A stretch of 64,000 bases of DNA from an uncultured Bacilli bacterium (lineage in GTDB: Bacteria; Bacillota_I; Bacilli_A; RF39; UBA660), in the NCBI GenBank assembly GCA_934101225.1, contig CAKOQK010000001.1:83896-147895 (forward strand). Direction: 5' to 3'. Shown piece by piece: positions 1 through 8,810 of the stretch (positions are counted from its first letter, which is position 1; every line of letters starts with the position of its first letter). The position numbers and the translations under genes are program-made. The notes beneath the pieces are model-generated. The model saw only the letters and a program-made list of their open reading frames with translations. It searched no databases and was not told where the DNA came from.

Positions 1-238
1 TAGGTAACACGACACAAGATTTAATTAAACAAAGAACTCCTACATTTGGTAAATCTGATACACCAAGTGATTCTTCTTTTGTTTCATTAGGTAAAATAAC
101 AACTACTTTTTTATCATATTTATTTTGTGCTACTTCGATAATTTTTTGTGATAACTCATTATTTAGTTCTAAACGTACTTCGGCAGTTGGTAAAATAGAT
201 AACTTCTTAAGTAACAATATTGGTAAGTTTTTATCCAC
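1..238 (-). CDS. lon: Lon protease, N-terminal part (gene runs off the left edge)
   Basis: Only the first 79 codons are present. They match the N-terminal LON substrate-binding domain of the ATP-dependent serine protease Lon, which degrades misfolded and regulatory proteins in the cytoplasm. Seen: an LPILLLKKLSILPTAEVRLEL-type opening and the following strand pattern with LPNVGVLCLIK. The start is a GTG at 236-238 with a strong AGGAGG at about 246-251, seven bases upstream. The ATPase and protease domains would lie outside the window, so intactness cannot be judged. The pyrimidine-nucleoside phosphorylase gene upstream has its own terminator, so lon is probably transcribed alone. Confidence 0.88.
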   Translation of the reverse strand, partial: MDKNLPILLLKKLSILPTAEVRLELNNELSQKIIEVAQNKYDKKVVVILPNETKEESLGVSDLPNVGVLCLIKSCVVLP

Positions 239-349
239 TTTTGCACCTCCTGAATATGTAATTTATTATAGCATAATATTTTTTTTCGTAAATAGTTTTT
301 AAGTGATTTTTTAAATTTAAATTAGTGCTTATTTAAAACTATATTTCAT

Positions 350-380
350 CAAAATAAAAATAGGACTTATCTCCTATTTT
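350..380 (-). terminator. Rho-independent terminator after the nucleoside phosphorylase gene
   Basis: A perfect 9-bp stem (357-365 with 372-380, loop 366-371) is followed on the minus strand by a T-rich stretch. The stop codon of the upstream gene lies inside the stem. Confidence 0.8.
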
Positions 381-1594
381 ACACTATAAAAATTTATATC
401 ATCTTTAGTTAATTTAATATTTAGATCATTAACATATAACTTAGCAATTATATCATCTTTTTTAACTAAATCGCCTGATTGTTTTAATAATTTAATACCA
501 ACACTATAATCAATTTTAGAATCTTTAGTTATTCTACCAGCCCCTAATTTAACTGATAACTCTCCAACTTTTAAAGCATTAATATGACTAATTATTCCAT
601 CCTGATTAGATTTAATTAAAATAACTTTATCACTAATCTTTAACTTAGATAAATCTCCGCCTTGGTTAGATATCCAAACTTTATACATATCATAAGCCTT
701 ATTATTATCTAATACTTCACTTGCACGATTATATGCTTCTTCATAAGAAATATTTAAATACATACTTGCTAAATTTCCGGCTACTTCTAAAGATGTTTCT
801 CTTAATTTATTTTTTTCTCCTTTTAAAACATTTATAGCTTCTTCTACTTCTAACGCATTACCTATGCAAGTTGATAATGGTTCATTCATATCGGAAATAA
901 TTGTCTTAACTTGTCTATTAAATCTCTTACCAATCTCTATTAAATAATTTGATAATACATCAGCATCTTTTTTAGTTTTAACTAAAGCACCACTTCCCCA
1001 TTTAACATCAATTAAAATATAATCAGCTCCACAAGCAATTTTTTTACTCATAATACTTGAGGCAATAAGAGGGATACTTTCAGTTGTTCCAGAGACATCT
1101 CGTAACGCATAAATAACTTTATCTAGTGGCACTAAATCATTAGTTTGAGCCCCAACAACAATACCTATTTTATCTAAATTATTGTAATAATCTTCTTTAG
1201 TTAAATTAACATTAAATCCCGGAATAGATTCTAACTTATCAATAGTTCCTCCAGTTATCCCTAGTCCTCTACCACTCATTTTAACTACCGGAATATTTAA
1301 TGCCCCAAGTATAGGAATAGCAACTAATGTAACAGTATCACCTATACCTCCAGTTGAATGTTTATCACAAACTTTTTTATCAAATTTAAATGTTTCCCCG
1401 CTATCAATAAATATTTTAGTTAAATCAAATGTTTCTTCAAAAGTAAGTCCATTAATAACAATAGCCATTAATAATGAAGTCATTTGATAATCAGGTATTT
1501 CTTTATTTAAATAACCATTAAAAGCATAATATAGTTCTTCATGAGTTAAAACTTCTTTATTTTTCTTTTTAGTTATAATATCTAACATATTCAT
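374..1594 (-). CDS. pdp: Pyrimidine-nucleoside phosphorylase
   Basis: Phosphorolysis of uridine/thymidine/deoxyuridine to base plus (deoxy)ribose-1-phosphate; cytosolic nucleoside salvage. Seen: the family opening MNMLDII, the phosphate-binding KHSTGGIGDT near residue 78, KMSGRGLGITGGTIDKLE, and LIASSIMSKKIA. The start chosen is the ATG at 1592-1594, which aligns with the start of Bacillus Pdp; a GTG nine bases upstream (1601-1603) is possible. At 406 residues it is slightly shorter than typical family members (about 433), mostly at the C-terminus. Odd: the loop usually read as DVK(T/V)GSGAFM is here DVKWGSGALV, placing Trp beside the phosphate loop. Thymidine phosphorylase (deoA) is the alternative name; the short form favours Pdp. 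Confidence 0.9.
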   Translation of the reverse strand: MNMLDIITKKKNKEVLTHEELYYAFNGYLNKEIPDYQMTSLLMAIVINGLTFEETFDLTKIFIDSGETFKFDKKVCDKHSTGGIGDTVTLVAIPILGALNIPVVKMSGRGLGITGGTIDKLESIPGFNVNLTKEDYYNNLDKIGIVVGAQTNDLVPLDKVIYALRDVSGTTESIPLIASSIMSKKIACGADYILIDVKWGSGALVKTKKDADVLSNYLIEIGKRFNRQVKTIISDMNEPLSTCIGNALEVEEAINVLKGEKNKLRETSLEVAGNLASMYLNISYEEAYNRASEVLDNNKAYDMYKVWISNQGGDLSKLKISDKVILIKSNQDGIISHINALKVGELSVKLGAGRITKDSKIDYSVGIKLLKQSGDLVKKDDIIAKLYVNDLNIKLTKDDINFYSVK

Positions 1595-1650
1595 TATATC
1601 CACTCTCTATTCTATAAATATTATAAATTAGAGTAAAGAAAAAAGAAAGA

Positions 1651-1989
1651 TTAATTTCTTTCTTTAACTTTAAATTCTTTAACCATTTCGTCAAGGAAAT
1701 TAAGTTTAGCTCTTCTAACCATTCCTTTTTTAACAACTGTAATTTTGTCAATTAATGGTGAATTAACAGCAAATGTTCTTTTAACAACAACGCTTCCTGA
1801 TTTTTTTCTAACAGTAAATCTCTTGGAAACTGATCCACCTTGAATACTTGTTACAATTCCTTCGAATGCTTGAATTCTTTCTTTTTTACCTTCTTTAATC
1901 CATAAATCAACTCTTACGATATCTCCAACTCTAAATTCAGGAGTATTAGGTTTGATTTGTTTAGCATTAATCTTATCGATTAAGTTCAT
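1651..1989 (-). CDS. rplS: 50S ribosomal protein L19
   Basis: Large-subunit protein at the 30S-50S interface. The 112-residue product carries the canonical features: FRVGDIVRVDLWIKEG, RIQAFEGIVT, the basic GGSVSKRFTVRK segment, and a C-terminal RRAKLNFLDE. The ATG at 1987-1989 is preceded by AAAGGA and matches the family start; the open frame extends further upstream but has no support. It has its own promoter at 2077-2105 and is not next to trmD or rimM, unlike many Bacillota. Confidence 0.97.
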   Translation of the reverse strand: MNLIDKINAKQIKPNTPEFRVGDIVRVDLWIKEGKKERIQAFEGIVTSIQGGSVSKRFTVRKKSGSVVVKRTFAVNSPLIDKITVVKKGMVRRAKLNFLDEMVKEFKVKERN

Positions 1990-2076
1990 AAAACACGTCC
2001 TTTCATAATATATTTCACTGATAATCATATATAAATATAGCGGATTATAGGAGCTTTTTCTTCCAAAAGCATTTTG

Positions 2077-2105
2077 ATTATATCAAAAGAATATCTAAAT
2101 TACAA
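2077..2105 (-). promoter_or_regulatory. Promoter of rplS
   Basis: TTGTAA (2100-2105), 17-bp spacer, TATAAT (2077-2082), with an extended -10 TGA immediately before the hexamer. The predicted 5' leader is about 80 nt, long enough for an L19-type leader structure, but I could not identify one. Confidence 0.7.
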
Positions 2106-2519
2106 GGTTTAATTTAGATTTAACTCTAAAATTTTCAATTTTATCTATCATTTAAGAACTCTAATTATAATTAGGTTAATTAAACTATGTTTCCTAGTAT
2201 TTTCCTAGTAAAATTCCTACTATTTTGTTACTATTTGCTTGCTAGATAAAAATTGCAATTCAAAGAAGAGGAGTCATTTTATTTAATTCATTTACTAATA
2301 TTTCTAATAACTTTAGATAGTTATCCCATTTCGTCAAATTATGAGAGTATTTGTTAATAAAAAAAATAATCCCCAATTAATAGAATTATCTTAAATTGCT
2401 ATTTTGTTTTCTTTTAATAAATACGGTAACTATTAATGCAATAATATTACTTTCAATTGATTCACTCGTAAAAACTATTTAATATTTCTAGTAATATGGA
2501 AATTGTGACACCATAAATT
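2106..2519. other. Intergenic region without a recognisable gene
   Basis: About 410 bp between the rplS promoter and the DUF4143 ATPase gene. The right part holds the ATPase terminator (2357-2389). To its left, the minus strand carries a 36-codon open stretch (about 2270-2380) ending in a stop, which could be a gene remnant but matches nothing I recognise. A 19-base word at 2381-2399 nearly repeats the end of the gene at 3958. Confidence 0.5.
2357..2389 (-). terminator. Rho-independent terminator downstream of the DUF4143 ATPase
   Basis: On the minus strand a 7-bp stem (2383-2389 with 2366-2372, one G-U pair) is followed by eight or nine T. It lies about 130 bp beyond the ATPase stop codon. 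Confidence 0.6.
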
Positions 2520-3821
2520 TTATAAATCTAAATTATTAATGTATTCAATAAAATATAAAGGAATATTAATTACTTTTCCATTTTTACATAAATTATTTAA
2601 AGAAAATCTAAATGAAATTTCATTGTTGTTATTAGCATTATATTTTGTTAAACTATTATTATTTGTACTTTTATCTGATTTTACTTCTATTGGGATTATT
2701 TTATTATTTTTTTGAATAACAAAATCGATTTCATTTCGATCAAACGTATAATAATTAGGAGCATCTTCTTGTAAATAATTTAATACATTAGCAACATAAT
2801 TTTCGGTAAATGAACCTTTAAACTCTTCGAATAGTTTATTTCCCTCAATAATAATACTACTATTTAAATTAGACATTCTTCTTAATAGTCCTACATCGTT
2901 CATGTATATTTTAAATGAAGATAAATCATTATATGCTTTTAATGGAAAGTCACATTTAGTTACTGAATAACACTTAGTTACTAAGCTAGCATTATTAAGC
3001 CAATTTAAAGCATTCTCATATTCTCTTGCACGAGCTCCTTCTTTTACAACTTGATAAACAAATTTTTTATTTTCTCTTGCTAATTGAGATGGGATGCCGT
3101 TCCAAATTAAGGATATTTTATTTGCTTCATTAATACTAGTATGTTTTGAAAAATCACTTTCATAAGCATCAAGTATATTTTTTTGAATTTTACTTACTTT
3201 TTCAATATCTTTATCATTAACCCAACTTTTTACTGCCTCTGGCATACCTCCAACTATATAATATACTTTTAATTTTTCAATAAGTTCGTCAGTAAATATT
3301 TTGGAAATTTCTTTTATTTCTTTTGTCTTTTTCATAACTTCTACTAAATTTTCTGAATTATCTGCTATTAAAAATTCGCTAAAAGTCATTGGATAAAGAT
3401 TTAAAAAATCTACTTTGCCTACGGGAAAAGATGTTTTAGATAATCTAATACCAAGTAGTGATCCTGCACATGCGATATGATATTCTCCAGCTTCCTCGCA
3501 AAAATATTTTAAGGAATTTAAGGCGTTTGGACATTCTTGAATTTCATCAAAAATTATTAATGTTGTACAAGGATTTATTTTTTTGCCATTAACAAGAGAT
3601 AATTGCTCGATTATACGTTTAGGATCTTTAGTATTTTCAAATAATTCTACCAATCCTTCATCATGATCAAAATTAAAATATGCAATATCATTATAATTTT
3701 CTTTTCCAAATTCTTTTAAAATATATGTTTTTCCAACTTGTCTTGCGCCTTTTAAAATTAAAGGTTTTCTATCTTTACTATTTTTCCAATTTATTAACTT
3801 TTCTATTATAAATCTCTTCAT
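2520..3821 (-). CDS. AAA-family ATPase with DUF4143 domain
   Basis: A 433-residue ATPase of the AAA_14/DUF4143 family, common in gut bacteria and often in variable copy number; its biological role is not established. Seen: Walker A GARQVGKT at residues 25-32, Walker B LIIFDE ending at D92-E93, a sensor-like CAGSLLG, and a C-terminal half ending in a nuclease-like FDRNEIDFVI...IPIEVKSDK segment resembling a PD-(D/E)XK fold. The start has AAGGAG nine bases upstream. The gene stands alone with its own terminator. Directly upstream are three 14-bp direct repeats at an exact 32-bp period (3845-3922), probably an operator array. The cassette is flanked by a short near-duplicate word (2381-2399 and 3948-3965). 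Confidence 0.88.
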   Translation of the reverse strand: MKRFIIEKLINWKNSKDRKPLILKGARQVGKTYILKEFGKENYNDIAYFNFDHDEGLVELFENTKDPKRIIEQLSLVNGKKINPCTTLIIFDEIQECPNALNSLKYFCEEAGEYHIACAGSLLGIRLSKTSFPVGKVDFLNLYPMTFSEFLIADNSENLVEVMKKTKEIKEISKIFTDELIEKLKVYYIVGGMPEAVKSWVNDKDIEKVSKIQKNILDAYESDFSKHTSINEANKISLIWNGIPSQLARENKKFVYQVVKEGARAREYENALNWLNNASLVTKCYSVTKCDFPLKAYNDLSSFKIYMNDVGLLRRMSNLNSSIIIEGNKLFEEFKGSFTENYVANVLNYLQEDAPNYYTFDRNEIDFVIQKNNKIIPIEVKSDKSTNNNSLTKYNANNNNEISFRFSLNNLCKNGKVINIPLYFIEYINNLDL

Positions 3822-3844
3822 AATATCAACTCCTTAGCAACATA

Positions 3845-3922
3845 TTATCACACTTTTGCAAGAAATATTTACATTTTTATCACACTTTTGTTTAGATTTA
3901 CATTAAAATTATCACACTTTTG
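3845..3922 (-). repeat. Three 14-bp direct repeats, exact 32-bp period, upstream of the ATPase
   Basis: The word TTATCACACTTTTG (plus strand) occurs at 3845-3858, 3877-3890 and 3909-3922. Spacing is exactly 32 bp each time, about three helical turns, while the sequences between copies differ. On the coding strand each unit reads CAAAAGTGTGATAA and contains an extended -10-like TGTGATAA; the copy nearest the gene would serve as its -10. This suggests a multi-site operator overlapping the promoter. Confidence 0.85.
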
Positions 3923-3937
3923 TAAATTTAAAATAAA

Positions 3938-3954
3938 AACTCTACCATAGAATT
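3938..3954 (-). terminator. Short terminator after the 98-residue protein gene
   Basis: The minus-strand RNA can form a 7-bp stem with a 3-nt loop (AATTCTA TGG TAGAGTT) followed by a T-rich run. It sits just past the stop codon of the gene at 3958. Confidence 0.5.
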
Positions 3955-3957
3955 ATC

Positions 3958-4254
3958 TTAATTGCAGAATACTACTTCATTATTTTCATATTTTAAACAT
4001 TTATCTTTACTAACTTCTTCTTTAGTTACAGGATCAACTAAAACACCAACGTAACCTTTACTTGCTAAATCTCCTAACGTTATTTCACCTTCACAGTTTT
4101 TCTCTAAAAAACACTTTTTAGCTGATTCTTTAATTTCATTATTAAGAACTAAATATAATCTATCAACATGATTTTGATAAACTTTAATTGCACCAATAAT
4201 AAATAAACCAATTAAACCAATTATAATTATTAAACCTTTTTTATTTATCTCCAT
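3958..4254 (-). CDS. Small membrane-anchored protein, pseudopilin-like layout
   Basis: 98 residues, unrecognised family. Seen: one hydrophobic segment at about residues 7-25 directly after a short basic N-terminus, then a soluble domain with four cysteines (CFLEKNC and two near the C-terminus, CLKY and FCN) and GDLASKGYVG...DPVTKEE. That GDL-x-x-KGY / DP.T pattern is common in pseudopilin-type C-terminal domains, but the cleavable GFTLVE signal is absent, so this is an inference. The start overlaps the last 14 bases of tgt, implying translational coupling in the argS-tgt operon. It occupies the position of yajC in other bacteria, but the sequence is not YajC. Confidence 0.6.
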   Translation of the reverse strand: MEINKKGLIIIIGLIGLFIIGAIKVYQNHVDRLYLVLNNEIKESAKKCFLEKNCEGEITLGDLASKGYVGVLVDPVTKEEVSKDKCLKYENNEVVFCN

Positions 4255-5356
4255 AGTAATCCTTAATAAATTGCTCTCTGAATTCTAACATACGGTCTTC
4301 TTTTATTGCTTTTCTCATTTCTTTAGTTAAATTAACTAGGTAATTAATATTGTGAATAGATAAAAGTCTAGCTCCAAATGTTTCATCACAATTAATCAAA
4401 TGTTTAATATAGGCCTTAGTATAATGTTTACAAGCATAACAATTACATTCACTACTAATTGGTGTAAAATCTTCTTTATATTTGGCGTTCTTAATATTTA
4501 TTTTGCCATATTTTGTTAAGGCATGACCATGTCTTGCAAGTCTAGTTGGAGAAACACAGTCAAAAATATCAATACCACGTATAACATTTTCAACTAAGTC
4601 AATTGGATCACCAACACCCATTAAATATCTAACCTTATTTTCTGGTAAATATTTGGTACTCATTTCAACCATTTTATACATTGTTGGTTTATCCTCACCT
4701 ACACTTGTTCCCCCAATTGAATAGCCATCAAAATCCATTTTAGTTAATTCTTCAGCACAATGTTTACGTAATTCTTCATATTCGCCACCTTGTACTATCC
4801 CAAATAGGCTTTGCCTTTCATTATTAAAAACATCTTTTCCTCTTTTAGCCCATCTAAGAGTTCTTTCAACGCTTTGCTTACAATAATCATAAGTTGCAGG
4901 ATAACCAATACATTCATCAAAACTCATAGCGATATCACTATCTAATTTATTTTGAATTTCAATTGATTTTTCGGGAGTTAAAAGTAAAGCATCACCATTG
5001 TATTGATTTTTAAATTTAACACCTTCTTCAGTTATATCTTTTCTTTTAGCTAAACTAAATACTTGAAAACCACCGGAATCAGTTAAAATAGGTCCATTCC
5101 AATTCATAAATTTATGTAAGCCACCAGCATGGTCTATTACGGTCTCGCCAGGTCTTAACCATAAATGATAGGTATTAGCAAGAATTATTCCGCAATCTAT
5201 TTCTTTTAATTCTTCAGGAGATAATGTTTTAACAGTTGCTTGAGTACCTACCGGCATAAACATAGGTGTTTCATATTCACCATAATTAGTTTTAATTTTA
5301 CCTAATCTAGCGTTACAATTTTTATCTTTTTTAATTAATGTATATTCTATTTTCAT
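4241..5356 (-). CDS. tgt: Queuine tRNA-ribosyltransferase
   Basis: Exchanges guanine-34 of GUN-anticodon tRNAs for preQ1, the first tRNA-bound step of queuosine synthesis; cytosolic TIM barrel. Seen: catalytic Asp in TDSGGFQVFSL (D93), nucleophile region GIDIFDCVSPTRLARHG, substrate-binding GGTSVGE, and the C-x-C-x2-C...H zinc site (CNCYAC followed by LLSIHN). The length of 371 matches the family. It lies 11 bp after argS, forming an operon. A second queuosine-pathway gene, queH, is at 50356, so the cell probably makes or finishes queuosine. Confidence 0.97.
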   Translation of the reverse strand: MKIEYTLIKKDKNCNARLGKIKTNYGEYETPMFMPVGTQATVKTLSPEELKEIDCGIILANTYHLWLRPGETVIDHAGGLHKFMNWNGPILTDSGGFQVFSLAKRKDITEEGVKFKNQYNGDALLLTPEKSIEIQNKLDSDIAMSFDECIGYPATYDYCKQSVERTLRWAKRGKDVFNNERQSLFGIVQGGEYEELRKHCAEELTKMDFDGYSIGGTSVGEDKPTMYKMVEMSTKYLPENKVRYLMGVGDPIDLVENVIRGIDIFDCVSPTRLARHGHALTKYGKINIKNAKYKEDFTPISSECNCYACKHYTKAYIKHLINCDETFGARLLSIHNINYLVNLTKEMRKAIKEDRMLEFREQFIKDYYGDK

Positions 5357-5366
5357 ATATACTCCT

Positions 5367-7082
5367 TTAAATTTTATCTGGTAAAGTGATAGCTAAAATA
5401 TTAAGTAAATATTTATTAATTTTATATACTTCATTTATTATAGTTAAATAACTTTCTTTAATGCATTCATCTTTCTCAGTTAATACCTCATGATTTGAAT
5501 AGAAAGCATTAAATGATGAAGTTAATTTATAAATATATTCACATATTTCATTTAAACTTCTCATGTTAAATGATTTTTCAATAACACTTCTTAATTTAAT
5601 AATATTAATTAAAATATCTCTTTCTTCTTTAGTGTTTATCTTATAATATTTATCATATTTCAAATTACTTTTACTTAATAAACTCTTCATTCTAACTGTA
5701 CTATATAGAATATATGGTCCTGTTTTACCATTTATATCACTAAATTTAACAGGATCAAATACATAATCACTAGTACGATTAGGAAGTAAGTCAGCATATT
5801 TAATAGCAGCTATTGCTAAAACTTCAGCTAAATCATCTTTATCTTCTTCTTTAATATTATCTTTAATAACTTTTCTTGTTTCATTTTTAACGATACTTAT
5901 TAATTCTCTTAAAGACATGATACCACCATCTCTAGTTTTAAATGGTTTTCCATCTGGTCCATTAAGAGTTCCAAAACCAAACCATTCTAGGCTTATATCT
6001 TTAGGCACAATTCCAGTTTTATAAGCAGCTCTAAAGGCTTCAACAAAATGTAGTTCTTGTCTTACATCAGTTAAATAAAAATATTTTGATGCCTTAAATC
6101 TTTTAATTCTTGAATAAAGAGTTGCTAGTTCAGTTGTATCATAAAGTACGCCTCCATCACTTTTTAATAACATTACAGGTGGTATTTCTTTTTTATCAGT
6201 TTCTTCTTTAACATCAATAATTGTTGCTCCATTAGAAATAGTTGTAAAAGGTTTAGTAACTGTTAAAACATCTTCAATATAATCATCAGCATCTCTTTCA
6301 CCTTCATATAAATCAAAAGTACAATTAAGTTTTTTATAAATATCTTCAATATCTAAAATTGATAATTTAGTAAAGGCTTTATATAAATCATAGATTCCTT
6401 TTTCTTTCTTTTGTAATCTTACAGTTAGTTCTCTTGCTTCATTTAAATATTCTTCATCTTCTTTAGCCTTAGCACTCGCTAATGGATAAATATTATATAA
6501 ATCTTCTAAAGTAACCGGTGATTCTTTAGAATAACTATCTAAATTAGAATTAAAGAAATCTAAATCAGGGTATCTATGTTTAATTTCACAGATTATTAAT
6601 CCCATCGGTCTACCCCAATCACCATAATGAACATCACTTATTGTTTTGTAACCAACTGCTTCACATAATCTTTTTAGGGCTTCTCCAATATTAGGACTTC
6701 TTAAGTGTCCAGCATGAAGAGCCTTAGCAACATTTGCTCCACCATAATCTAAGAATATAGTTTCATCAGTATTTATTTTAAAAGTATTTACATCAAAATT
6801 ATTAACTATTTCATTAAGATAATCTATTAAAGCTTTATCTGATAAAGTTATATTTATAAATCCATTAACATTAGATACTTCTTTAAACATATCATTATCT
6901 TTTAATTTACTAACTATTTCATCTGCTATAATCATTGGGCTTTTATGCATAGTTTTAGCAAGTTTAAACGCTCCATTATATTGATAATCACTTATATCAG
7001 GTCTATTACTAACTGATACTTCTGGTGTTTCATCATAACCAAGTTTTTTAATTATTTCATTTATTTTTAATACTAAGTTCAT
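5367..7082 (-). CDS. argS: Arginyl-tRNA synthetase
   Basis: Class I synthetase charging tRNA-Arg. Seen: N-terminal ArgRS additional domain, the HIGH-type signature HAGHLRSPNIGEAL after LDYGGANVAKAL, and the region TLNGPDGKPFKTRDGG, which replaces a canonical KMSKS as usual in ArgRS, then a helical anticodon-binding domain. 571 residues is typical. The ATG has GGAG ten bases upstream. It leads an operon with tgt and the 98-residue protein; no T-box was visible in the short 66-bp leader. Confidence 0.97.
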   Translation of the reverse strand: MNLVLKINEIIKKLGYDETPEVSVSNRPDISDYQYNGAFKLAKTMHKSPMIIADEIVSKLKDNDMFKEVSNVNGFINITLSDKALIDYLNEIVNNFDVNTFKINTDETIFLDYGGANVAKALHAGHLRSPNIGEALKRLCEAVGYKTISDVHYGDWGRPMGLIICEIKHRYPDLDFFNSNLDSYSKESPVTLEDLYNIYPLASAKAKEDEEYLNEARELTVRLQKKEKGIYDLYKAFTKLSILDIEDIYKKLNCTFDLYEGERDADDYIEDVLTVTKPFTTISNGATIIDVKEETDKKEIPPVMLLKSDGGVLYDTTELATLYSRIKRFKASKYFYLTDVRQELHFVEAFRAAYKTGIVPKDISLEWFGFGTLNGPDGKPFKTRDGGIMSLRELISIVKNETRKVIKDNIKEEDKDDLAEVLAIAAIKYADLLPNRTSDYVFDPVKFSDINGKTGPYILYSTVRMKSLLSKSNLKYDKYYKINTKEERDILINIIKLRSVIEKSFNMRSLNEICEYIYKLTSSFNAFYSNHEVLTEKDECIKESYLTIINEVYKINKYLLNILAITLPDKI

Positions 7083-7123
7083 TTAAATCAACTCCATTTG
7101 TATATTATCATAATTTTTAAAAG

Positions 7124-7147
7124 AAAAAAACTATCAAAATAGTTTTT
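7124..7147 (-). terminator. Rho-independent terminator after rmuC
   Basis: 8-bp stem (7126-7133 with 7140-7147, loop TCAAAA) followed on the minus strand by T residues. Confidence 0.8.
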
Positions 7148-7148
7148 A

Positions 7149-8210
7149 TTAATCTTTATGTTCAATTAAATTAACATTATTAATTGAATCAAATCTTTTG
7201 GTTATTTTCTCTGTTGTTGTATGAATATCTTCTACATCTTTGCTTACAGTATTAATACTTCTTGATAATTTATCCCATCTTTCACGATATCTACCAAACT
7301 CAATACCAAGCTTATTTAGTTCCTCATGAATAACTTTTGCATATTTATCTCTTTCAATATTCATAACTACCATATTTATAATAGTTAAAGTACTCATTAA
7401 AGTAGTAGGTCCTGCTATCCAAACATTAGATTTATAAGAATATTCTAAAAGGTCAGGATGATATGCATTAATTTCCGCAAATATTGCCTCGGCTGGTAAA
7501 AATAATATTGCTTCGGGTGCCGTTTCTCCTGGTATTATATACTTACTTCTAATAGCGTCAATATGTTTTTTAACATCAACTTTAAATGCTTTTAAAGCAG
7601 CATCTCTTTCCGCTTTAGGTAAATTTCGATCTGTCATTAATTCATAATGTTCTAAAGGAAATTTTGAATCTATGCATATAGTTCCTATTGGGTTTGGTGC
7701 ATAAACAACTGCATCAGCAATATATCCATTTTTCATAGTAACCTGAGTATTATATACCTTTTTAACATCACCAAACACACTAGATAATATATAATTTAAA
7801 TTAGTTTCACCAAATATACCTCTAGTCTTTTTATCAGTTAAAACAGATTGTAAACTAATAATATCTTGACTTAAATTATCTATCTTCTTTTGTGCCTCAT
7901 CTATCTTACCAATTCTTTCTAAAACCGTACTAAAAGTTCTATTTGTCTTTTCAAAATTAACATCTAATCTCTCATTAACTTTATCATTTATATAATTAAG
8001 TCTTTGTTCAATAACCATATTAGTTTCCTTAAAGTCTTTATCAATATCTTTACTAAATTCATATTTAAAGTCACCCAATGATTTAGTAAAATTAGTTTCA
8101 AATTTTCCTAATCTTTCTATCATTTCATTATTATTATTTTTTCTCAATAAAGAAATAATTAATAATATAATAACAATCACTAATAAACCAATAATAATAT
8201 ATTCTAACAT
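7149..8210 (-). CDS. rmuC: RmuC-family protein (putative DNA recombination limiting factor)
   Basis: Membrane-tethered coiled-coil protein with a nuclease-like core; in E. coli RmuC limits recombination at inverted repeats. Seen: a transmembrane helix at about residues 3-22, a long heptad region (about 30-125), then the conserved core with RGIFGETNL, NGYIADAVVY, ICIDSKFPLEHYE and LFLPAEAIFAEI. Length 353 is normal. RBS GGAG lies about 10 bases before the ATG. The VTT-domain gene ends seven bases upstream, so the two are co-transcribed. Confidence 0.92.
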   Translation of the reverse strand: MLEYIIIGLLVIVIILLIISLLRKNNNNEMIERLGKFETNFTKSLGDFKYEFSKDIDKDFKETNMVIEQRLNYINDKVNERLDVNFEKTNRTFSTVLERIGKIDEAQKKIDNLSQDIISLQSVLTDKKTRGIFGETNLNYILSSVFGDVKKVYNTQVTMKNGYIADAVVYAPNPIGTICIDSKFPLEHYELMTDRNLPKAERDAALKAFKVDVKKHIDAIRSKYIIPGETAPEAILFLPAEAIFAEINAYHPDLLEYSYKSNVWIAGPTTLMSTLTIINMVVMNIERDKYAKVIHEELNKLGIEFGRYRERWDKLSRSINTVSKDVEDIHTTTEKITKRFDSINNVNLIEHKD

Positions 8211-8216
8211 CTTAAT

Positions 8217-8804
8217 CTACTCCATTCTAAATTTCTTACTTACAATTTTACTTATTATAAATGCAACTAACATAAATAAACTAATCTCTACTAATGTTAC
8301 TGGATTATTTATGCTTTCTATTAAACTAGTACCAATAAATTCCCAAAATAGCACTAAAGATATCTTTCCAATAATAATACTTATTATATATTTTTTCTTA
8401 TCAATTCCTGCAAGACCAGCTGCAATATTTACTAAAAATGCTGGGGTAAATGGCATTGCTATAATAAGTGATAATTCTTCTAACTTTAACTTTTGTATTT
8501 GTTTAGTAATTCTTTTTAGCTTCTTATGTTCACTCTTATCTAACATATTATAATAGTGTTTCTTTAATTTATTTGAACAAAATGAATATGATAGATAACA
8601 CCCCACACAAGTAAGAATATAACTTACTATAAATCCCGGTACATATCCCATATAATAAGCATTTACTGTAATAAATAATGATAACGGAAGAATTGGAAAT
8701 ATACTTTCTATTATAATTAGGAAACATGCCAAAATAGGAGCAAACGCACCTAAATCATTCATAACATTATTAACTATTGTATTTATAAATTCAAATATAT
8801 TCAT
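8217..8804 (-). CDS. VTT/SNARE-associated (DedA/TVP38-type) membrane protein
   Basis: 195 residues with about five hydrophobic segments. It has the DedA/TMEM64 layout: a re-entrant helix region (FLIIIESIFPILPLSLFI) and the family signature in the middle, MPFTPAFLVNIAAGLAG. Such proteins are linked to undecaprenyl-phosphate or phospholipid scrambling; the exact substrate here is unknown. Start chosen at the ATG 8802-8804. A TTG six codons upstream is unlikely, because a promoter -10 (8811-8816) lies between them, so the mRNA would start at or next to the ATG. No ribosome binding site is visible. Confidence 0.8.
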   Translation of the reverse strand: MNIFEFINTIVNNVMNDLGAFAPILACFLIIIESIFPILPLSLFITVNAYYMGYVPGFIVSYILTCVGCYLSYSFCSNKLKKHYYNMLDKSEHKKLKRITKQIQKLKLEELSLIIAMPFTPAFLVNIAAGLAGIDKKKYIISIIIGKISLVLFWEFIGTSLIESINNPVTLVEISLFMLVAFIISKIVSKKFRME

Positions 8805-8810
8805 AATATG

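Noticed and set aside
3845..3922. Possible small CRISPR array
   Set aside because: The repeated unit is only 14 bp, the gaps (18 nt) are AT-rich and not spacer-like, there are no cas genes, and the word overlaps the promoter.
7083..7148. T-box or other riboswitch before argS
   Set aside because: Only 66 bp lie between argS and the rmuC stop, and they are filled by the rmuC terminator and the RBS.
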